A DNA stretch of 64,000 nucleotides, from the NCBI RefSeq assembly GCF_027941955.1, contig NZ_CP115960.1, positions 2,914,001 to 2,978,000 on the forward strand, in the 5' to 3' direction. The position numbers and the translations under genes were made by a program. The DNA comes from Sphingomonas sp. 7/4-4. Lineage in GTDB: Bacteria; Pseudomonadota; Alphaproteobacteria; Sphingomonadales; Sphingomonadaceae. Numbering within the stretch: position 1 is the stretch's first letter; each line of letters starts with the position of its first letter. Below are positions 59,035 to 64,000 of the stretch, piece after piece. Below the pieces are notes generated by a model. The model was given only the letters and a program-made list of their open reading frames with translations. It made no database searches and was not told where the DNA came from.

Positions 59035-59634
59035 CTAGACCTGCACACAAACATTTGAGTTACCTGTCACGGTAACGCTGACGCTGCCCGCGGCGGTCGC
59101 CCCCAGACTATCCGAAACCGTATAGTTTACTGTGTAAGATCCCGGCAGGCTGGCCGCCATCTGGATGGAGGTGGAGTTCGCGATATCGACCCACATCGAT
59201 GGGTCGGAAGCGGTGACGCCGACCAGCGAGAGCGGCGTGTTGCCGTCCGGGTCATAGTCGTTGGCGAGCACATTCAGCGTCTTGTAGCTCGCGCAGTGGA
59301 AGGACGTGCTGTCCGCCACCGCAACCGGCGGTGTGTTTGTCGGCGTAGGGGTAGGCGTCGGAGAGGGCGCGGGCGTCGTGCAGGGTGCACCGACTGCTCC
59401 CACAACATACTGCGCGCGGTTCCCCGCGGCGTCGAAGCAAGTCCCCGTCACAAAGCCGGTGTTTGGCCCGCCGCTCGTGCTCGTGCTCACCAGACGCCCC
59501 AGGGCATCATAGGAGTAGCTCGTGGACTCCTGTGCGCGGGCATGGCTCGACGTGGCGACCAGTGCGCCGAGCGCAGACCCGGTCATCCAGCAGGCGCGCA
59601 GGAAAGTTCGGCGCGCCGAAGGCCGCAGATTCAT
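59035..59634 (-). CDS. Exported YD-repeat plus Ig-like domain protein
   Basis: 199 residues. ARRTFLRACWMTGSALGALV is a twin-arginine-type signal (RRTFL). The mature part opens with one YD repeat (SYSYDALGRLVSTST, then CFDAAGNRAQY), a Thr/Pro linker (PAPSPTPTPTPTNTPP) and an Ig/cadherin-like domain with LNVLANDYDPDGNTPLSLVG and YTVNYTVSDSLGATAAGSV. The Ig-like domain resembles that of the surface protein at the left window edge. It lies 204 bp upstream of the Rhs halves on the same strand and is probably a cell-surface component of the same system. Such a small YD-Ig hybrid is unusual. Confidence 0.8.
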   Translation of the reverse strand: MNLRPSARRTFLRACWMTGSALGALVATSSHARAQESTSYSYDALGRLVSTSTSGGPNTGFVTGTCFDAAGNRAQYVVGAVGAPCTTPAPSPTPTPTPTNTPPVAVADSTSFHCASYKTLNVLANDYDPDGNTPLSLVGVTASDPSMWVDIANSTSIQMAASLPGSYTVNYTVSDSLGATAAGSVSVTVTGNSNVCVQV

Positions 59635-59788
59635 TTTAGATGTCCCCCATACGAGCGGGTATGCGGCCGCCGTAAGAAACCGAATTCAATCGCTATCGTG
59701 AATTTCGCCTGCGAGCCCCGTGGCGAATCGATTTTCGTTTCTAGGAGAATGTGAGCGCAAGCCACGCTTATGCGCAACATTTTATTGG

Positions 59789-60279
59789 ATGGTTATCGAG
59801 CGGCTAAGTACGAACTCTCTCTGTGCCCGCCAGCAGACCGGTGCGCATCGTGGACCGGTGCTGGATTCGCCAACCTTCACAGCTGTGCGTCAGGTTTCGG
59901 CCACGACCTGGTCTTACGGCTCCTCGCTCACCGATCCGCCAGGTTCGAGCGTCCTCGTCGCGTCCGTTGACTGGCTGGAAGGAACGTTGCTCGGCACGAT
60001 CGCGACGACCATCGCCGTCATTTCCGTCGCCAGCATCGGGTTAATGGTGCTCCCGGCAGGGTGGACCTGAGACGCGCTGCCACCGTCATATTGGGATGTT
60101 TCATCCTGTTCGGGGCGTCGAGCATCGTCGCCGGACTCGAAGGCGTGGCGAGAGAGCGGAACACAGTTGGACCTGCCCTTCCACGGATTGTCTCGATCGA
60201 CGTTTCGTCGCTCGCGCGGCCATCATGGCCGCCGACCGGCTACGATCCGTATGCACGGGCTTCAGTTCCCATGCACTAG
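59789..60279 (+). pseudogene. Orphan VirB2/TrbC-type conjugative pilin, frame broken
   Basis: SLTDPPGSSVLVASVDWLEG then LLGTIATTIAVISVASIGLM is the TrbC/VirB2 pattern of the processed pilin with its first helix. After MVLP (about 60053) the frame shifts. The other frame reads GRVDLRRAATVILGCFILFG and ASSIVAGLEG, the glycine-Arg loop and second helix, and ends with PPTGYDPYARASVPMH, similar to sphingomonad VirB2 tails. One missing base in CCC (60052-60054) explains the break. The N-terminus lacks a clear signal peptide, so the 5' end may be decayed. No other type IV secretion gene is in the window. Confidence 0.7.
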
Positions 60280-60703
60280 GTTTGAGTGTCGATGTTGAGA
60301 CCGTCCAGCGAGAAACCGGGGTCTTGGCACGAGGCGCACGTACTCGGCTACTTAGTGCATCCACGCTTATAAAGCTGCCGCGGCTAACGGGTACATCTTG
60401 CCATTCCACCCAAGATGCAGCGAGTGTTCGTTTTGCGGCAGATGAAACCTAGAAGCGGACGGGCAGCTAGCGGCCCACTTCCTGCCGTAGGGCTTCCGTA
60501 GGGATCACCATCGTCAAGCGGAGAACGGCAAAACTGCGCCGTCTCAGGCGATCTGCCCAAAGTCGTTCCCACTTTTCGTCCCACACTTTTCCGCGGCTTT
60601 GATGGCATGATCTGGCATGTCATGAGCAATCCCTTGCGATTCTCAATTCCGCTCAATCGCAGAGTCACGATCTTAGCGGCGGCTTTTGGGCCGGAAGCAG
60701 ACC
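60280..60703. other. Accessory stretch without a recognisable gene
   Basis: About 420 bp downstream of the pilin remnant. A direct repeat TCCCACTTTTCG / TCCCACACTTTTC lies at 60566-60592. Open frames on both strands are short and unfamiliar. It is probably decayed mobile DNA. Confidence 0.4.
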
Positions 60704-60737
60704 GACCGGTTTCAAGCTATAAACTTGAGAACCGGTC
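60704..60737. terminator. Hairpin downstream of the serine hydrolase gene
   Basis: GACCGGTTTCAAG (60704-60716) and CTTGAGAACCGGTC (60724-60737) are inverted with one extra base, around an AT-rich loop. It lies 36 bp past the hydrolase stop in the direction of its transcription and is the likely 3' structure of that transcript. Confidence 0.5.
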
Positions 60738-60772
60738 GTGGACGGCTTTCGCTGGAACGCGCCGACGAAGGG

Positions 60773-62487
60773 CTATGGCTTCCGAACAAACCGTACATTG
60801 CGCGCTCCATTCGCCCACGCGGCAAAGCCGTCAACCTGGCCATCACGGGCCCGCGTGAAGACGAAACTGGTCGTACCACGCAGACGCGTCGTGAAACCGT
60901 CGGCGAAACTCGGTGCCAACTGCCATTCGGTCGCGAAGGGTTGCCGCATCAGCAGGGCGTCACCCTCCCGTACTACCGAAATCCGCGTGTCCAGCTCCGC
61001 GCTGTAATAGCTTCCGACATAGGCAGTGAGTGCGTCGCGACCGGTTCGGGCAGGCCCGACCGCAACGAAGCGCTGGCTCGGGGCATCGGCACCCAAGGTT
61101 AGTTCGACGGCCTTTCCCTTGGCCCGGACAAACCGCACGATACTCCCGTCCGCGCGCTGGAAGCGCTCTCCCCCAATTGGGCTAGCACCTGCGCCGATCC
61201 TTGCTGAAAGGTCAGCTGCTGGTCGACGACTTCTACTTTCACCAGTTCGCCGGTGACGGGGTTCCGAAACAATCCTTGGTACGGCGTCAGTTCTGTGCCG
61301 GTCATACCAGTCAGCGGCGCACTCTTCCGGGCGGCTGGGCTTGCGGGCCCGCCCTCGATGTAACCGCTTCCGTTGAGGGCATGCTCGGCGACCTTCTCGC
61401 CGAGGTCTACCGGATCGACACCGCCATTGTTGCAGAGCACCGCGACCGAGATGCCCTTGTCCGGATAACGGCCCAGCCAAGCCTTGTAGCCTGCGGTCGA
61501 GCCGCTGTGCGAGATCAGGCGCAATCCATGCGCACGGGTGACCTCGAGGCCCAGGGAGTATTCGAGAGCTGTGCCATTGCGTAGTTTACCCGGCTTTTGC
61601 AGGGCCGCCACCAGAGCCTCGCCGTCGTGTAGATCCGAGGGATGGTCGAGGAACGCGTTCCAGCGCAGCAAGTCCCCGATCGTGGTGAGTAGCCCGCCAT
61701 TTCCATAGACGTTGGTGAAGGGCATGTTGGCGATGAAGCCATCGCCGGTCGAAGCGTAGGCCATTGCCCGCCCCGGCACGACCGTGCGGAAGTCCTCCCG
61801 CCATCGGCTGTTACCCATTCCGAGCGGCTGGAACAGGCGCTGTTCGGTGAAGCGTTGCAGGCTCATGCCGCTCACACGCTCGATGATGATCGCGGCCAGC
61901 GCGTAATTGGTGTTGGTGTAAAGGAATTCCGCACCGGGCGCGAAGTTCAGACCCTCCTGACGCGAGGCGAGGTCGAGGATCGTGCCCTGCGTATGCACCT
62001 GACTTCCGGGGCCGTTGCCGGTCAGAGCGAGCAGGCTCCATTGCTCGCGCAGTCCGCTGGTGTGGGTGAGCAAATGGCGGATCGTAATCGGAATGCCGTA
62101 GTCCGGCATCTCCGGCAGGTAGCGTCTGATATCGTCGTCGAGTGCCAGTTTGCCGTCCTGAACCAGCAATAGCATGGCGGCAGCCGTGAACTGTTTGGCG
62201 AGCGATCCCGTCTCGAGCACGCTATCCACGGTGAGCGGTACGAGGTGCTCGAGATCGGCCAGCCCGTGAGCGCGCGTGACAGGCGCCGCCCCCGCGATTT
62301 TTAAGCCCACCACGCAGCCAGGTCCCGTAGGAGCGATCGACGCCAATTCTGCATCCAGGTCGATTGCGGGCCGATTCTGTGGGATCGCCGCGAATGGAAG
62401 ACTCCTGTTTTCGACAGCCGCGCCCCAAGCCACACTCAAGGGAACGCAGGTCAGGGCCGCGATGGTAACGAAGCGCATGGAACGCAT
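60773..62487 (-). CDS. Beta-lactamase-fold serine hydrolase with C-terminal domain, frame broken once
   Basis: About 571 residues. Signal peptide MRSMRFVTIAALTCVPLSVA with GGAGAG upstream. The class C-like domain has ETGSLAKQF (SxxK), FLYTNTNYALAA (YxN) and LISHSGSTAGYKAWLG (HSG). A DUF3471-like beta domain follows (LTPYQGLFRNPVTGELVKVE). The frame breaks between 61170 and 61181; one added base continues as GGERFQRADGSIVRFVRAKG and a second such domain to 60773. Likely periplasmic esterase or peptidase. It lies downstream of a LytTR regulator on the same strand with paired repeats in the gap, suggesting regulation by it. Confidence 0.85.
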
Positions 62488-62550
62488 TGGACTCTCCGAT
62501 TGATTCGGCACCGCTGAAGCCCAGTCCGGACGGCAGCCCAACAGCGGATC

Positions 62551-62578
62551 GGTGAACGGCCCATGCGAGCGGTGAACG
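62551..62578 (-). promoter_or_regulatory. Direct repeat, candidate LytTR-binding site
   Basis: GGTGAACG occurs at 62551-62558 and 62571-62578. Read on the minus strand each gives CGTTCACC, close to the LytTR half-site core [CA]GTTN[AG]; the 20-bp period is near the usual 21-22 bp. It lies 64-91 bp upstream of the serine hydrolase start and downstream of the LytTR gene. Confidence 0.4.
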
Positions 62579-62645
62579 ACGGCAATAAGCTACCTCACGG
62601 GCGTTGAGCGGCCAGGAACAGCTCGGTGCGCAGCGCGATCGTCAG

Positions 62646-64000
62646 CTAAACCGCCACCGCCGACGCGAGGGGCGGGCTGTCCAGCGCCTCGCGCAGGGCA
62701 GGCTGGCGGGAGCGGCTGACTGGCAGGGGCGCGCCCTCACTCAGGTGCAGCCGCCAGCGGTCGCCGTCCCGCTCCAGGCGCTGGACCTGCGACAGGTTTG
62801 CGATCACTGACCGATGGACCCGCAGGAAGCTTGCCGGCAGTTGAGTTGCCAGACCGTCCAAACGGGCGGTGTGCAGCAGGCTGCGGCCGCCGACCAGCCG
62901 CAGCTCGACATAGTCGTCGGCCCCAACGACGGCGAGGATCTCCGCGATCGGCACCAGCTCGACGCCGCGCGCCGACGCCACGGTCAGCCGGTCGGGGCGG
63001 CTGGCGGCGCGCGTCAGGGCGGCCTCGCGGCCACGGTCGTCGCGGCCCAGCCGAACCACCTCTCCCATCAGCAGCGGCAGCACCAGGCCGGCGGCAAGGA
63101 GGAAGTAGGAGAAATCGGCCAGCCATTCGGGGAAGCCGAGGGCTAGCGCGAGGAACAGCGCCAGATAGCCCAAGGTCAGCCGCGCGCCGGGCTGTTTACC
63201 GCGTGCGCCAGCCGCAGCCGGCACCACGGCGAGCGCCACCCCGCCGATCAGTGCCCATACCGTCTTCACGTCGAAGCCGGGCAACAGAACGGTTGCTCCG
63301 ACGACGGCCAGGGCAACGCCGATCATCAGGGCACGCGCCTTAGGCAGGAACCGGATGGTAACATAGGTCACCAGCAGGATCGCGAAGGCAGCCGCCAGCA
63401 CCCAGATGGCGCTCATCCGCCATGCGTGCAGAGGATAGGAATAGTCGAACAGCGGCCGCAAGCTCTCGACAACGGCCTGCAGCGCCGCGACCCCGGCGAT
63501 CGCGGCCAGGATCAGGCTGGATCCCGTGCGACGCATGGCGTGGATGACGCCGAAGCCGAACGCCGCCGCCAGCAGGGCGCCGGCCGCTACGAAGGTGATG
63601 GCCAACAGCGCGGCGCGCTGCGGATAGGGATAGGGTAACACGATTATCGCGCCCATCGGGCGATCGAGACGCAGGCCACCGTGGAAGGATGACAGGTGCC
63701 GTACCAGCAGGTTACCACCGGGTTGCCAGATGGCCTCGCGGATCGGAAAGGTAGCCTGGTACTGCCCGGGAACCTCTTCCCGCGCGGTGGCGCCGGGGCG
63801 ACCGTTGATGCCCAAGCGCTGGCCGTTGAGCCAAGCTTCGGACGAGGCCACGCCCGCCACATAAAGGGCGCGCGGGCGGATGTCGCCGGGGAGCTGATCG
63901 TGGAACGGATCCAGAGCTCGCGCCCCTGTGGATCTACGAAATCCTCGATCGGGCGACAGTCGCTCAGCACCGGACCATCCGGTCCGACCACGCCATGACA
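62646..64000 (-). CDS. Membrane-bound LytTR transcriptional regulator (5' end outside window), frame broken once
   Basis: The visible part is about 451 residues. An extracytoplasmic N-terminal domain contains LSDCRPIEDFVDPQGRELWI and VASSEAWLNGQRLGINGRPG, resembling 7TMR-DISM-type sensing domains. Seven hydrophobic helices follow (about 155-325), then a LytTR DNA-binding domain with ASARGVELVPIAEILAVVGA, YVELRLVGGRSLLHTARLDG and SFLRVHRSVIANLSQVQRLE. The frame breaks near 63896-63900; one added C joins WIRSTI to QLPGDIRPRALYVAGVASSE. The frame is open at the right window edge, so the start is not visible. Probably controls the downstream serine hydrolase. Confidence 0.85.
   Translation of the reverse strand, partial: SWRGRTGWSGAERLSPDRGFRRSTGARALDPFHDQLPGDIRPRALYVAGVASSEAWLNGQRLGINGRPGATAREEVPGQYQATFPIREAIWQPGGNLLVRHLSSFHGGLRLDRPMGAIIVLPYPYPQRAALLAITFVAAGALLAAAFGFGVIHAMRRTGSSLILAAIAGVAALQAVVESLRPLFDYSYPLHAWRMSAIWVLAAAFAILLVTYVTIRFLPKARALMIGVALAVVGATVLLPGFDVKTVWALIGGVALAVVPAAAGARGKQPGARLTLGYLALFLALALGFPEWLADFSYFLLAAGLVLPLLMGEVVRLGRDDRGREAALTRAASRPDRLTVASARGVELVPIAEILAVVGADDYVELRLVGGRSLLHTARLDGLATQLPASFLRVHRSVIANLSQVQRLERDGDRWRLHLSEGAPLPVSRSRQPALREALDSPPLASAVAV

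Noticed and set aside
60384..60668. 94-residue minus-strand frame after the pilin remnant
   Set aside because: No recognisable motif, poor composition, and no RBS; treated as decayed or non-coding DNA.

Overview
The window reads as a high-GC alphaproteobacterial chromosome segment, most likely Sphingomonas or a close relative (Sphingomonadaceae). This is inferred from base composition, gene order (ctaC-ctaD, ctaB-ctaG-ctaE-DUF983-SURF1-thrC) and several families of dispersed palindromic repeats; no 16S gene or database search supports it here. Most of the window is ordinary, densely packed core genome. The regions around 51.4-54.5 kb and 54.2-60.8 kb are accessory, with lower gene density, visibly AT-richer stretches, an Rhs/YD-repeat toxin locus and an orphan type IV pilin gene.

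Layout. 0-3 kb: the 3' end of a giant surface protein (Ig-like domain, parallel beta-helix, zinc-peptidase-like C-terminus). 3.1-5.8 kb: NAD salvage (pncB, nrtR-type regulator, pncA) with a direct-repeat operator candidate. 5.9-13.3 kb: PilZ, HIG1-type membrane protein, gluQ interrupted by a palindromic element, HNH nuclease, bifunctional PBP, threonine aldolase, EamA transporter, epimerase. 13.5-18.4 kb: three tandem exported M28 peptidases. 18.5-22.8 kb: pepN and phoD. 22.9-28.4 kb: a small glycan locus (GT39-like enzyme, two GT4 glycosyltransferases, a polytopic membrane protein, DUF2141). 28.4-35.0 kb: a leftward operon pdxJ-acpS-lepB-AI-2E transporter-maiA-TonB receptor with ATGA overlaps at most junctions, and pyrE upstream. 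35.1-46.1 kb: the aa3-type cytochrome oxidase locus with its heme, copper and SURF1 assembly factors, then thrC and an rRNA-type methyltransferase. 46-51.4 kb: fadD, a GGDEF protein, DUF418, VanZ. 51.4-54.2 kb: sparse accessory DNA with a branched palindrome, a tRNA-Ser-like 3' fragment and small membrane or immunity-like proteins. 54.2-59.6 kb: a three-gene exported YD/Rhs system whose last gene carries a C-terminal toxin-like domain, followed by an overlapping small membrane protein (putative immunity). 59.8-60.3 kb: a broken VirB2/TrbC pilin gene. 60.8-64 kb: a serine hydrolase and a membrane LytTR regulator.

Two cross-cutting observations matter to any user. First, about 20 reading frames are broken, nearly always by one apparently missing base and usually in a short homopolymer. 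This includes essential-looking genes (coxB, ctaB, a PBP), so I read most of these as sequencing or assembly errors, not biology, and give whole-gene coordinates with the break noted. Second, several palindromic elements share one architecture: a long outer stem enclosing two or more hairpins, sitting between genes or overlapping stop codons, and once inside a gene (gluQ).

The best candidate for an under-described system is the Rhs locus. The Rhs shell is encoded as two separately exported proteins plus a third exported protein combining one YD repeat with an Ig-like domain. Downstream is a possible graveyard of displaced toxin tips and immunity-like genes.
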